Shown: positions 1-8,364 of the stretch, piece by piece
Position numbering within the stretch: position 1 is the stretch's first letter
Layout: each line of letters opens with the position of its first letter
NCBI RefSeq assembly: GCF_000021565.1
Contig: NC_012440.1
Span: 124,001-188,000, forward strand
Direction of reading: 5' to 3'
Origin: Persephonella marina EX-H1
Lineage (GTDB): Bacteria > Aquificota > Aquificia > Aquificales > Hydrogenothermaceae
DNA: 64,000 nt
The notes under the pieces: model-generated
Databases searched by the model: none
What the model was told of the DNA's origin: nothing
Seen by the model: only the letters and a program-made list of their open reading frames with translations
Translations under genes and position numbers: made by a program

Positions 1-1001
1 TTTATTACGTTGTATATAGCAACTGTTAACTCTTTTGATTTTTCTATAGCTTTCTCAAAAGATTCTGTAAATCCGTACTTAACAATAGTGGTATCCATTT
101 TAGGTGATATCCCTAATACATACTTGTTAAGTTCTTTATTGAATTCAGGTGTTACCTTTACAGGAAAAACCTTACCATCTCTTCTAACGAGGAGTGTTAT
201 CTCCTTTTTTTCCTTTATCGTTGATAGAGTATCAACAAGTTCAAACCAGCTTCTTACAGGTTTTCCGTTAAATGCTATGATCTCATCCCCTTTCTGGAGA
301 CCTGCTTTTTCTGCAGGTGATCCTTTCATCACCTGACCTATCTTTGCAGGTATGACAGGGGATATACCGAGAGGTTCTTTTGTGATATCGTGTGGAACCT
401 GAATATTCAGGACTATCTTTTCACCATTCCTGTCTATCTCTATTACAGCACTTTTTGCAGCTTTCATACCTATGGCTATTGTAAACTCTTTCCAGTTTTT
501 AATGGGCTTTCCATCAACAGCAACAATTCTGTCATAAGGTTTTATACCTACTTTTTCTGCTACGGACCCTGGATGGACGTAACCGACAACAACAGGTTCT
601 TTAAGATACTTAGGCTCATGTATTCCTATCATATATGCTGAGGCAAAGAGGATAACCGCAAGAACAATATTAAAAAGAGGTCCTGCAAATGCTATAAGTA
701 TCTTCTGCCATCTTGGTTTTGCGTAGAAGGAGCGAGGATCCTCAAAGGCTGCCTTATCAACCTCTCCCTGAACAGGCTCTGTCATACTGTCTTCACCGTA
801 CATCTTTACATATCCACCTAAAGGGATGACAGCTATCTGGTAAAGAGTTTCTTTACCTTTCCATTTTATTAAAGGTGGTCCAAATCCTATTGAGAAGACC
901 TCAACTTTAACGCCAAAAAGCCTGGCAAAAAGGAAATGTCCAAACTCATGTATGGTTATAAGAATACCTATCATTATCAGAAATGCTATAACACTTATCA
1001 A
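1..1001 (-). CDS. rseP: RseP-type site-2 zinc metalloprotease (3' end outside window)
   Basis: Intramembrane protease of the site-2 family, which in other bacteria cleaves membrane-bound anti-sigma factors and leftover signal peptides. The N-terminal membrane segment carries the zinc motif HEFGH at residues 18-22. It is followed by a typical GFGPPL...PLGGYVKM stretch, a second membrane segment near residue 110 and two PDZ-like regions containing GLQKGDEII-like sequence. I chose the TTG at 1001-999 because GGAGG (1008-1012) lies six bases upstream. That site overlaps the dxr stop, so dxr and rseP are probably one operon. About 333 codons are visible and the frame is open to base 1; the C-terminal LDG-type active-site helix must lie outside the window. 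Confidence 0.93.
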   Translation of the reverse strand, partial: MISVIAFLIMIGILITIHEFGHFLFARLFGVKVEVFSIGFGPPLIKWKGKETLYQIAVIPLGGYVKMYGEDSMTEPVQGEVDKAAFEDPRSFYAKPRWQKILIAFAGPLFNIVLAVILFASAYMIGIHEPKYLKEPVVVGYVHPGSVAEKVGIKPYDRIVAVDGKPIKNWKEFTIAIGMKAAKSAVIEIDRNGEKIVLNIQVPHDITKEPLGISPVIPAKIGQVMKGSPAEKAGLQKGDEIIAFNGKPVRSWFELVDTLSTIKEKKEITLLVRRDGKVFPVKVTPEFNKELNKYVLGISPKMDTTIVKYGFTESFEKAIEKSKELTVAIYNVI

Positions 1002-1012
1002 AATATTCCTCC

Positions 1013-2134
1013 TTAATTAACGTTCTGTAATTTTAATATATTCCAGAATATTTTTTCTGTTTCTTTTATGATAAAGATAATATCTTCAAATGTTTCCGGT
1101 TTGCTGAAATCAGCCTGATCAAGAACCTGTTGGATATAAACAGGTATCATATCAAATGTTATCTTACCTTCAAGGAACAGATTTACCGCTATTTCGTCTG
1201 CTGTTGTCAGGACTGTGGGACAGGCTCCACCTTTCTCACCACACTCCTTAGCTATATTTAGCAGAGGAAATCTATCGTAGTCAGGTTCTAAAAATGTTAA
1301 GTTTTTTACCTGTGCAAGGTTTAATCTCCTTACATCTATCTCCCATCTTTCAGGGTAAGATATTGCGTAACAGATAGGTATTCTCATATCAGGTGGTGAG
1401 AGATGTGATATAACGGAACCATCAATGAACTGGACAAGACCGTGGACGATGCTTTCTGGATGTATAACAACATCTATCTTGCTGTAAGGGATGTTAAAAA
1501 GATAATGGGCTTCTATTATCTCAAAACCTTTATTCATCAGTGTAGCACTGTCTATAGAAACCTTTTTACCCATCTTCCATCTGGGATGGTTTAAAGCCTG
1601 ATCTGGAGTTATGTACCTGAACTCTTCCTTAGGAAGATTTAAAAAAGGTCCTCCTGAAGCTGTGAGTATGATCTTCTCAACCTCTTCTTTTCTTCCTGAA
1701 AGAAGACACTGGAATATAGCTGAATGCTCACTGTCTATAGGGAATATGTCTGAGTATTTATCACCGTAAATCTCACCAAGACAGATAATAGCCTCTTTAT
1801 TCGCTGTGGCGAGCTTTTTGTTGTTTTCTAAGAGCAGATATGTTGGCAGTATTCCGTTTATTCCCGAAATACCGTTTATAAAAAGATCAATATCAAGCTG
1901 GGCAAGCTTATAAAGTCCATCCTCACCTATCAGAGTTTTAACACCTTTTATCTTTTCCCCTTCAGCTATATAAACATACTCGGGTTTAAACTCATCTATC
2001 TGATCTAAAAGCTTTTCTGAGACTCTGGAAGCTGCCAGTAAAGATACCTCAAGCCTATCCCTGTACTTTCTGACTATGTCAAGTGTCTGTGTTCCAATGG
2101 ATCCTGTAGATCCAAGGACTGCTAATCTTTTCAA
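1013..2134 (-). CDS. dxr: 1-deoxy-D-xylulose 5-phosphate reductoisomerase
   Basis: Converts 1-deoxy-D-xylulose 5-phosphate to 2-C-methyl-D-erythritol 4-phosphate, the committed step of the MEP isoprenoid pathway, using NADPH and a divalent metal. The nucleotide-binding motif GSTGSIG is at residues 8-14, NKE at 112-114 and the metal-binding DSEH at 134-137. The TASGGPF and SATLMNKGFE substrate-loop sequences follow. The length (373 aa) is normal for the family. The start is TTG with a GAGGGG Shine-Dalgarno site; the nearby upstream ATG stops after two codons. It is immediately followed by rseP, a neighbour pair common in many bacteria. Confidence 0.97.
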   Translation of the reverse strand: MKRLAVLGSTGSIGTQTLDIVRKYRDRLEVSLLAASRVSEKLLDQIDEFKPEYVYIAEGEKIKGVKTLIGEDGLYKLAQLDIDLFINGISGINGILPTYLLLENNKKLATANKEAIICLGEIYGDKYSDIFPIDSEHSAIFQCLLSGRKEEVEKIILTASGGPFLNLPKEEFRYITPDQALNHPRWKMGKKVSIDSATLMNKGFEIIEAHYLFNIPYSKIDVVIHPESIVHGLVQFIDGSVISHLSPPDMRIPICYAISYPERWEIDVRRLNLAQVKNLTFLEPDYDRFPLLNIAKECGEKGGACPTVLTTADEIAVNLFLEGKITFDMIPVYIQQVLDQADFSKPETFEDIIFIIKETEKIFWNILKLQNVN

Positions 2135-2144
2135 AACATCCCCT

Positions 2145-2750
2145 CTAACTTATTGAAGCAAATATACTGCCTAAAAGCTGATTTTCATCTTTAAGACCTA
2201 TCTGCTCAACTTTATCATTTATCACTATCTTTGGTACTGTTGCAACATTGTATTTTACAGCAAGATCACTGAATATGTAACAGTCTATAGCTGTCGCTGT
2301 TATATACTCATTTACCATCGCAAAGCTGTATGATTTTAAAACAGCTGGTGGACACCATCCACAGGTGTTAGTTATAAAAACTTTTATTTCAACAGGTCTG
2401 TCTATCTGTTCTATCAGTTCAACAGTTCTTTCTGAAAGATCATACTCATTTCTTGAGACCATAACTATAGTATCTATAAATGTTTTAAACTCTCCTCCAT
2501 CAGGCTTACCCATGAATCTTATTCCGAAATCCTTTTCAGTAGTTTGAATGGAGATACAGGGCGCATCTATACAGCTCAGGCTTTCATTAATCTCAATTGA
2601 GATCTTTTCAGAGAAGGTTGATATACTTTCTAAAACCTTTTCTATATCTCTGTCTATATCCTTACCGCTTTTTCTGAGGATTAACTTAACAGGATCTATA
2701 AGCTCATTAAAGCGTTTTTTCAAAAATGTATCTGCCCCTTCAGGAAACAT
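2145..2750 (-). CDS. thioredoxin-fold protein resembling protein disulfide oxidoreductase, N-terminal CxxC lost
   Basis: A 201-residue protein resembling the two-domain protein disulfide oxidoreductases (PDO) of thermophiles. The C-terminal domain has an intact CGWC at residues 130-133 followed by PP, and a cis-proline motif TVPKIVIN around residue 173. The N-terminal half keeps PDO-like sequence (GIRFMGKPDG at about 77-86) but has only two isolated cysteines, C60 and C65, so only one active site is left. It lies 10 bp upstream of dxr and is probably cotranscribed with it. A role in cytoplasmic disulfide exchange is inferred; the real partner is unknown. Confidence 0.8.
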   Translation of the reverse strand: MFPEGADTFLKKRFNELIDPVKLILRKSGKDIDRDIEKVLESISTFSEKISIEINESLSCIDAPCISIQTTEKDFGIRFMGKPDGGEFKTFIDTIVMVSRNEYDLSERTVELIEQIDRPVEIKVFITNTCGWCPPAVLKSYSFAMVNEYITATAIDCYIFSDLAVKYNVATVPKIVINDKVEQIGLKDENQLLGSIFASIS

Positions 2751-2811
2751 ATCAAAACCTCATAATTTATAAACAAAAGAATTTTAACAGATTTGGTGAT
2801 TTTATACACGG

Positions 2812-2834
2812 AAAGGGAGAAAGAATCTCCCTTT
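2812..2834 (-). terminator. hairpin at the end of nuoI
   Basis: A perfect 9-bp inverted repeat (2812-2820 with 2826-2834, loop of five bases) starts in the stop codon of nuoI on the minus strand. The 3' arm ends in TTT but no long T tract follows, so it may be a weak terminator or an mRNA 3'-end stabilising hairpin separating nuoCD-nuoI from the downstream thioredoxin-dxr-rseP genes. Confidence 0.55.
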
Positions 2835-3535
2835 TACTGTTGATCTGCGTAGTTAGGACCTAATTTTGGTGGATTATTGTCCCATGCCTTTGCTCTGGCC
2901 TTGTCGTATTCAGGGAATATTTTCTGAGTGTCAGGCCAGAAGGAATGTTCATCAAACTTCTCTTCCCTTCTTCTTGATACAAAATCATCAGCTATCTTTG
3001 AAAGCTTTTCCTTATCAAGTACCCATCCCCTTCTTGTATAGGATGATAGATCGTAAATATCTGTATGTATTATGCAGGCTGTTGGGCATGCAAGTGTACA
3101 CAGACCGCAGAACATACACTTTCCAAGGTCCATATCAAACTGTGATACAACCTTAAGTCCGTGATGTGGATGATCCTCAGGGACATCCAGCTTTTCAGTT
3201 TTTATTGTGAATATCTCCGGAACAGGACATGCTGCCTGACAGAACTTACATCCGATACATCTTGTTTCGCCCATCTCAGGGGGTTTTATCTTTAGCTTTT
3301 TAACCCATGCATCAAAATCCGGAAGCTCTGTTCCATCAACATTTCTGAGGCCGTGAACACCTCTAAACCTTGGTGCAGGAACAACAACCTCATATGGAAA
3401 ATCAACAGTTATAACCTTTCTGAAGAGATGTTTTATTGTTGTAGCAAGCCCTTTAGCAAAATCAAGGAAAAATATCTTCTCAACTATTGATTGTGGTTGA
3501 ACGTTTACGTTCATTCCTACCTTTTTAATACCCAT
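2834..3535 (-). CDS. nuoI: NADH-quinone oxidoreductase subunit I
   Basis: Peripheral-arm subunit of respiratory complex I carrying two [4Fe-4S] clusters. The two ferredoxin motifs are C93/C96/C99 + C103P (CIGCKFCQAACP) and C140/C143/C146 + C150P (CMFCGLCTLACP). The first has PVPEIF where PAEAI-like residues are usual. A 90-residue N-terminal part precedes the clusters and a hydrophilic tail of about 70 residues follows. It is 15 bp downstream of nuoCD, and no other nuo gene is nearby, so the rest of complex I must be encoded elsewhere. Confidence 0.93.
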   Translation of the reverse strand: MGIKKVGMNVNVQPQSIVEKIFFLDFAKGLATTIKHLFRKVITVDFPYEVVVPAPRFRGVHGLRNVDGTELPDFDAWVKKLKIKPPEMGETRCIGCKFCQAACPVPEIFTIKTEKLDVPEDHPHHGLKVVSQFDMDLGKCMFCGLCTLACPTACIIHTDIYDLSSYTRRGWVLDKEKLSKIADDFVSRRREEKFDEHSFWPDTQKIFPEYDKARAKAWDNNPPKLGPNYADQQ

Positions 3536-3550
3536 TATAGGCCTCCTTAA

Positions 3551-5284
3551 TTATCTGTCTGTCTCACCAACAACAGGGTCTATTGTGGATAAAAGTGTTA
3601 TGGCATCTGCGATAGGTCTTCCTATTATAGCTTTTGTAAATATCTGGAGATTGTAAAAAGCACCTGATCTGAGTCTGAATCTGTGAGGTTTTATACCATC
3701 CTTAGGCATATATATGTATACTCCAAGTTCACCTCTTGGGTTGTCCGTTCCTGCGTAAACCTCACCTTTTTTCAGCTTTGTTCCTCTACCGTCTATAGTT
3801 ATCTTCATCTTTTTGTCTTCAGGTTCGTAGAAGAAAGGATCGTTCTTGGACATCTTCCTGAGTTTTTCAATACACTGATTTATTATTCTTACAGACTGTC
3901 TTATCTCCTCAATCCTTACAAGGTACCTGTCGTAAGAGTCTCCCTTCTCACCTACAGGAACATCAAAATCAACCTCGCCGTAGGCATCATACTTGTCTAT
4001 CTTTCTCAGGTCGTAAGGTACACCTGAAGCTCTCGCCACAGCACCTGTTAGACCGTAATCGTAAACATCCTCTTCTGTGATTATACATACATCAACATTT
4101 CTCTTAAGCCATATTCTATTTCTTGTTAAAAGTCTCTCGTAATCTGCAAGTCTTGTTGGGAAATCTTTTAAGAAATGTTCTATAGCATCAAGGGCTCCGT
4201 ATGGAAGATCTGCGTAAACACCTCCAACCCTGAAGTAGTTTATAGTAAATCTTGCACCGGATATACCCTCAAATATATCCATTATTTTTTCTCTTTCTCT
4301 GAATGTGTAAAGGAACATTGTTAAAGCACCAAGGTCAAGGGCGTATGTTCCAAGCCAGAGTAAGTGAGAGTTTATTCTTGAAAGCTCGGCCATCATAGTT
4401 CTGATATACTTTGCCTTCTCAGGTATCTTCTCGTGTATCCCGAGAAGTTTTTCAGCTGCAACACATACAGAGTGATTCTCATTTATAGATGCTATATAAT
4501 CCATCCTGTCTGTGTATGGTATTATCTGCTGAACGTTAAGGTTTTCTGCAAGCTTTTCTATACCTCTGTGAAGCTGTCCTATGATGATATCACACTTTTT
4601 AACATACTCACCTTCCATATCAAATAGGAACCATATAGTTCCGTGTGTTCCTGGATGGAGAGGACCCCAGTTAAGAACAACCTGTGAGCTTTTCTCAGGC
4701 ATTCTTATCTTCTGAGTTCTTTCTAAATCTTCAAGTGTTGGAAGAGCTGTATGCATTCTTGAGTAGTTCATCATACCTTCAAGCTGATCCATTCTCTCTG
4801 TTTCGTTGAGAGATGGAAGCTCTACCTCTTCAATTCCTCTAACCGGAAAGTCTTTTCTGAGTGGATGGTAAGGATAACCTTCCCATAAAAACATCCTTAC
4901 AAGATGATCATGTCCTTCAAACTTTATTCCAAACATATCCCATGCTTCTCTCTCAGCCCATTTAGCACCGGACCAGAGTGTTGTGAGTGTTGGGAGTGTT
5001 TCGTCTGTAGCCCATGTTTTGACAATAATTCTTTCTTTGTATTCAGGAGAAAAGAGAATAACCACACCCTGAAATCTTGGATCTGCTTTCTTGCCGTGAT
5101 CAATAATTGTCCAGTCAATGAACATCTTGAAAAGATAATCAGGATCTTCCTTCAGAAATTTTAAAAACTGTATGAGATTTTCTTTTGGAACTTCAAGAAC
5201 CGTTGCCTGCTCATTTTCTAATACTTTGACAAAATCAAATTTTTCTTCTAATCTCTTGGCTTTATCAAGTGTTATCCAGGACAT
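3551..5284 (-). CDS. nuoCD: NADH-quinone oxidoreductase subunit C/D fusion
   Basis: Fused 30-kDa (NuoC) and 49-kDa (NuoD) subunits of complex I. The NuoC part ends with the WEGYPYHPLRKDFP sequence near residues 140-155. The NuoD part starts near residue 200 with LNWGPLHPGTHG and continues through HRGIEKLAE and the YTDRMDY quinone-site region. I chose ATG at 5284, with GGAG just upstream, giving 577 aa; a TTG nine codons upstream (5311) has no ribosome site. The fusion is known in enterobacteria and some Aquificota. The gene is transcribed divergently from pgpA and followed directly by nuoI. Confidence 0.95.
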   Translation of the reverse strand: MSWITLDKAKRLEEKFDFVKVLENEQATVLEVPKENLIQFLKFLKEDPDYLFKMFIDWTIIDHGKKADPRFQGVVILFSPEYKERIIVKTWATDETLPTLTTLWSGAKWAEREAWDMFGIKFEGHDHLVRMFLWEGYPYHPLRKDFPVRGIEEVELPSLNETERMDQLEGMMNYSRMHTALPTLEDLERTQKIRMPEKSSQVVLNWGPLHPGTHGTIWFLFDMEGEYVKKCDIIIGQLHRGIEKLAENLNVQQIIPYTDRMDYIASINENHSVCVAAEKLLGIHEKIPEKAKYIRTMMAELSRINSHLLWLGTYALDLGALTMFLYTFREREKIMDIFEGISGARFTINYFRVGGVYADLPYGALDAIEHFLKDFPTRLADYERLLTRNRIWLKRNVDVCIITEEDVYDYGLTGAVARASGVPYDLRKIDKYDAYGEVDFDVPVGEKGDSYDRYLVRIEEIRQSVRIINQCIEKLRKMSKNDPFFYEPEDKKMKITIDGRGTKLKKGEVYAGTDNPRGELGVYIYMPKDGIKPHRFRLRSGAFYNLQIFTKAIIGRPIADAITLLSTIDPVVGETDR

Positions 5285-5323
5285 AATCCACTCCGTATGC
5301 AGATTTTTCAAACAGTGTTATAA

Positions 5324-5352
5324 ATTTTAAAACTTAAATCAAATTTTATCAA
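5324..5352 (-). promoter_or_regulatory. probable sigma-70 promoter for nuoCD-nuoI
   Basis: On the minus strand, TTGATA (5347-5352) and TAAAAT (5324-5329) are separated by 17 bases and lie about 40 bases upstream of the nuoCD start. Read on the plus strand, the same intergenic region has TATAAT at 5362-5367, 35 bases before pgpA but without a good -35 box. Prediction by eye only. Confidence 0.45.
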
Positions 5353-5402
5353 CATTTTTAGTATAATTTTTAAGTTTTAAATTACACTTATGAGGTCCTA
5401 AA

Positions 5403-5915
5403 TTGAAAGAAAAGGATATAGTTACAGAGGAGAATATGCCTGAGGAAAGTTTTAAGGTTATGGTGGCCTATATGCTCTCAACAGGACTTTATGCAGGAAA
5501 GATCCCTGTTGCCCCGGGAACTATAGGAACTGTTGTGGGACTTATCCCTATACTGATCTACTGGACGAAAGGTGGATCATATATGCTTATAAATCAGATA
5601 TTTATCACACTCGCTGTGTTTTTTGTGGGAATATGGGCTTCTACAGTCGTTGTTGAGACATTCAAAGAGAAAGATCCGGATTATGTTGTTATAGATGAGA
5701 TTGCAGGATATATGGTGGCTATGATCGGTATAGAACCTACATGGCAGAATCTTCTGATAGCTTTTATTCTTTTTAGATTTTTTGATATTTTGAAACCACC
5801 TCCTATCAGATTTTTTGAGAGACTTCCTTCAGGGCTTGGTGTTATGGCTGATGATATTATAGCTGGACTTTATGTCCTTGGGATAATGCATCTGCTCACA
5901 AGGTTTGTTCTCTAA
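5403..5915 (+). CDS. pgpA: phosphatidylglycerophosphatase A
   Basis: Dephosphorylates phosphatidylglycerophosphate to phosphatidylglycerol at the inner membrane. The family signature KIPVAPGTIGT is at about residues 36-46. The metal-binding acidic region is DYVVIDEIAGYMVA, and the FDILKPPPIRFFERLPSG and GLGVMADDIIAG motifs follow. There are three to four hydrophobic segments, and 170 aa is normal. The start is TTG with GAGGT at 5392-5396. Its 3' end overlaps the convergent 5912-6223 gene by 4 bp. Confidence 0.95.
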   Translation: MKEKDIVTEENMPEESFKVMVAYMLSTGLYAGKIPVAPGTIGTVVGLIPILIYWTKGGSYMLINQIFITLAVFFVGIWASTVVVETFKEKDPDYVVIDEIAGYMVAMIGIEPTWQNLLIAFILFRFFDILKPPPIRFFERLPSGLGVMADDIIAGLYVLGIMHLLTRFVL

Positions 5916-6223
5916 AACTGTAAATACATACCTGTTAAGAGTATGTATATAAATACATAAAGAAATGATGATACTGAGAGGGCTTTTATAAAAGATAAAA
6001 AGATTCCCTCTTTAAAAACCCATTTAAAGTAAATGGAAAGGCTGAAGGTCTGGAGAAAAAGAGCTGTCAATATTTTTAATGTTATATCATAACCACCTTC
6101 AACTGTATAAAAAGATATATTTTTTATACTGAAGAGGGTAAATATCAGATCAACAACAGCATAAACTATACCCCATATAAAAAAAGCCGGGAGGAATGAT
6201 ACCTTTTTTACCATCAGGATCAA
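5912..6223 (-). CDS. small hypothetical integral membrane protein
   Basis: Not recognised. The frame encodes about 103 residues (100 if the ATG at 6214 is used instead of the TTG at 6223), with three probable membrane helices and few charged residues apart from lysines near the ends. No convincing Shine-Dalgarno site was seen before either start. It is convergent with pgpA, sharing 4 bp at the stop codons. The uninterrupted hydrophobic periodicity supports a real gene, but the expression signals are weak. Confidence 0.55.
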   Translation of the reverse strand: MILMVKKVSFLPAFFIWGIVYAVVDLIFTLFSIKNISFYTVEGGYDITLKILTALFLQTFSLSIYFKWVFKEGIFLSFIKALSVSSFLYVFIYILLTGMYLQF

Positions 6224-6309
6224 TAATATATTATGGAGAGTATATTTTAAAGATGCATCAGTACAGATTTTTTCGTAAAATATTCAGACTTTATCTGAGG
6301 AGGTTTTGA

Positions 6310-7323
6310 TTGGAAAGATTCAGAATGCCTGCAGAATGGGAAAAACACAAAGGAACGATAACAACGTACCCACAGGCTTACGAGACATTTTTTGACAGAC
6401 TTGATCAGGCTAGGGATCAGTTTGTCCAGATGGTAAAGTACATATCTGAAGGTGAGACTGTTTATATAAATGTTAACGGTGAAGAGGAGAAAAAGGATCT
6501 TTTAAAAAGGCTTGAAAGGTTTAATGTTAATGGGGATGTAAGGATACTCATAAATAAAACGGATGATGCCTGGTGCAGAGATTACTGTCCTATTTTCGTT
6601 AAGGATAGTGAAGGGAACACAGTCGCTTTAAAGTTCAGATTTAACAGCTGGGGTGGTAAGTACCCATACGAGAACGACGAGAAAACAGGAAATAAGATAC
6701 CTGAGATTCTCGGTTATAAAAAGATAAATATTGATATGGTTTTAGAGGGTGGATCAGTTGAGGTAAATGGAAATGGTGTTCTTCTGACTACAGAAAGCTG
6801 TCTTTTGAATCCAAACAGAAATCCCGATCTTTCAAAGGAGGAGATAGAGGAGAAGCTAAGATTTTATCTTGGCGTTAACAGAATATTCTGGCTTGGTGAA
6901 GGGATCATTGGTGATGACACAGATGGACATATTGATGATATAACAAGGTTTGTCTCGAAAGATACAGTAGTAACAGCCTTTGAGGATAACAGGAATGATC
7001 CGAATTACTACCCTCTCATTGAGAACTATAAAAGACTTAAAAGTCTTAAAGAGTTTAATATTGTGAAAATTCCTATGCCTGATCCTGTTTACTACAAATA
7101 TCCCGGTGATGATAAACCTTACAGACTCCCTGCAAGTTACGTAAACTTTTATATATCAAATAAGGCTGTTGTTGTTCCTGTTTTTAACTGTGATAAGGAT
7201 GAGATAGCTTTAGAAACACTGAGAAAACTTTTTCCGGATAGAGAGGTTATCGGGATTTACGCTTACGATATTGTTATTGGTCTTGGGGCTTTTCACTGTC
7301 TGACACAGCAGATTCCTGAGTAG
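6310..7323 (+). CDS. aguA: agmatine deiminase (peptidyl-arginine deiminase family)
   Basis: Hydrolyses agmatine to N-carbamoylputrescine plus ammonia, a step in making putrescine from arginine. Sequence hallmarks are MPAEWEKHKGT at the N-terminus, DDAWCRDYCPIF (85-96) and the catalytic GDDTDGHIDD with H207. The nucleophilic cysteine C330 lies in GLGAFHCLTQQIPE at the C-terminus. The length of 337 aa fits bacterial members. The start is TTG, preceded by a strong GAGGAGG. The last 50 bp overlap the convergent SH3-domain gene. No carbamoylputrescine amidase gene is adjacent. Confidence 0.93.
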   Translation: MERFRMPAEWEKHKGTITTYPQAYETFFDRLDQARDQFVQMVKYISEGETVYINVNGEEEKKDLLKRLERFNVNGDVRILINKTDDAWCRDYCPIFVKDSEGNTVALKFRFNSWGGKYPYENDEKTGNKIPEILGYKKINIDMVLEGGSVEVNGNGVLLTTESCLLNPNRNPDLSKEEIEEKLRFYLGVNRIFWLGEGIIGDDTDGHIDDITRFVSKDTVVTAFEDNRNDPNYYPLIENYKRLKSLKEFNIVKIPMPDPVYYKYPGDDKPYRLPASYVNFYISNKAVVVPVFNCDKDEIALETLRKLFPDREVIGIYAYDIVIGLGAFHCLTQQIPE

Positions 7324-7888
7324 GTTCCAGTATCCGCAGGTATCTGTCATCAACCCAGCCTGTATACACCTGATCATCTTTTATATATATAACCTTTTTC
7401 CAGTGATTGAACCTCTGATCTATCACAAGAACACTATCGCCTTTGTTTATTACGGTTAAAACCTCCGAATCGAGTCTCGGGTTTTCCCTTAGATTTAACC
7501 ATACTGTAGAGACAGCTTTTAAAGGTTTTATACTCTCTTCAGGTTTTGCTGTATCCTGCAGTGAGATCTGATCCGTCTGATCTTCCATTACAGGTTTTTC
7601 TTTTTTTTCAGATAAGTCCGTTATGTGCATATCGGCAGTATGTGATACTTCCTCTTCAACTGTCTGTGTTATCTCTTTTTTTTCAGATTCTGAGATACTG
7701 TCTATTTTGATCTTCTCTGTTTTTGCTGAAAGCTGTGGTTCAGTTGTTACTGGACCTGTATCTATCCTGTTAGCAGACTGGGGAATTTTTTCTTCCTGTT
7801 TGTGCTGGTACAGAAATTCTTGAATTAGAACTATGTCAAGAGCGATCATAATTATTATTACTAAGGATAAAACAAGGTATTTTATCAT
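7274..7888 (-). CDS. membrane-anchored protein with C-terminal SH3b domain
   Basis: A 204-residue protein with one N-terminal membrane helix (about residues 3-24). A long acidic, low-complexity linker rich in Glu, Lys, Ser and Thr follows (about 35-125). The C-terminal bacterial SH3 domain contains WLNLRENPRLDSEVL and HWKKV...GWVDDRYL. Such domains usually bind peptidoglycan or proteins in the periplasm; the actual ligand here is unknown. The start has GGGAG just upstream and overlaps the tadA stop by 4 bp, so the two are translationally coupled. Confidence 0.8.
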   Translation of the reverse strand: MIKYLVLSLVIIIMIALDIVLIQEFLYQHKQEEKIPQSANRIDTGPVTTEPQLSAKTEKIKIDSISESEKKEITQTVEEEVSHTADMHITDLSEKKEKPVMEDQTDQISLQDTAKPEESIKPLKAVSTVWLNLRENPRLDSEVLTVINKGDSVLVIDQRFNHWKKVIYIKDDQVYTGWVDDRYLRILEPTQESAVSDSEKPQDQ

Positions 7889-8349
7889 CTCTCCCTGGAA
7901 ACCCTCCTTTTATTTAGAAAAAAATCCTTTAATATTATACTTGCCTTTTCGTAATTTATTAGGGAGTAATCAACCTTAAATGGTAGCTTTCCATCATCAA
8001 AAAGTCTGTATTTGCTTACAACAGCTCCACCTTTCTGATCCAGTGCTCCAAAAACAACCTTTTTTATCCTTGACTGCATTATAGCTCCTGCACACATAAC
8101 ACAGGGTTCTACAGTTACATAAAGGGTACAGCCGTCAAGCCTCCAGCTTCCTGTATTTCTGCAGGCTTCCTCAATTGCTACTATCTCTGCGTGGTAAAGG
8201 GCGTTGTTTTTTTCTATCCTCTGGTTGTGTCCTTTCCCGATTATTTCCCCATCTTTTACTATTACAGCACCGATGGGAACTTCATCCTTTTCATAGGCTT
8301 TCAGTGCTTCTTCGTAAGCGATATCAAGGAATTTTATATCTTCAGACAT
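7885..8349 (-). CDS. tadA: tRNA-specific adenosine deaminase
   Basis: Deaminates A34 to inosine in the wobble position of tRNA-Arg(ACG); that tRNA is encoded at 57280-57353 in this window. The zinc-deaminase motif is intact: HAE at residues 53-55 and PCVMC with C83 and C86. The length of 154 aa is normal. No clear Shine-Dalgarno site precedes the ATG. It is cotranscribed with cmk upstream (15-bp gap) and the SH3 gene downstream (4-bp overlap). Confidence 0.95.
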   Translation of the reverse strand: MSEDIKFLDIAYEEALKAYEKDEVPIGAVIVKDGEIIGKGHNQRIEKNNALYHAEIVAIEEACRNTGSWRLDGCTLYVTVEPCVMCAGAIMQSRIKKVVFGALDQKGGAVVSKYRLFDDGKLPFKVDYSLINYEKASIILKDFFLNKRRVSRER

Positions 8350-8364
8350 AAGCTGAAATTTAGG

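Noticed and set aside
10-641. Two plus-strand ORFs of 108 and 83 residues at the left end
   Set aside because: They are antisense to the continuous rseP frame and show no domain or start signals.
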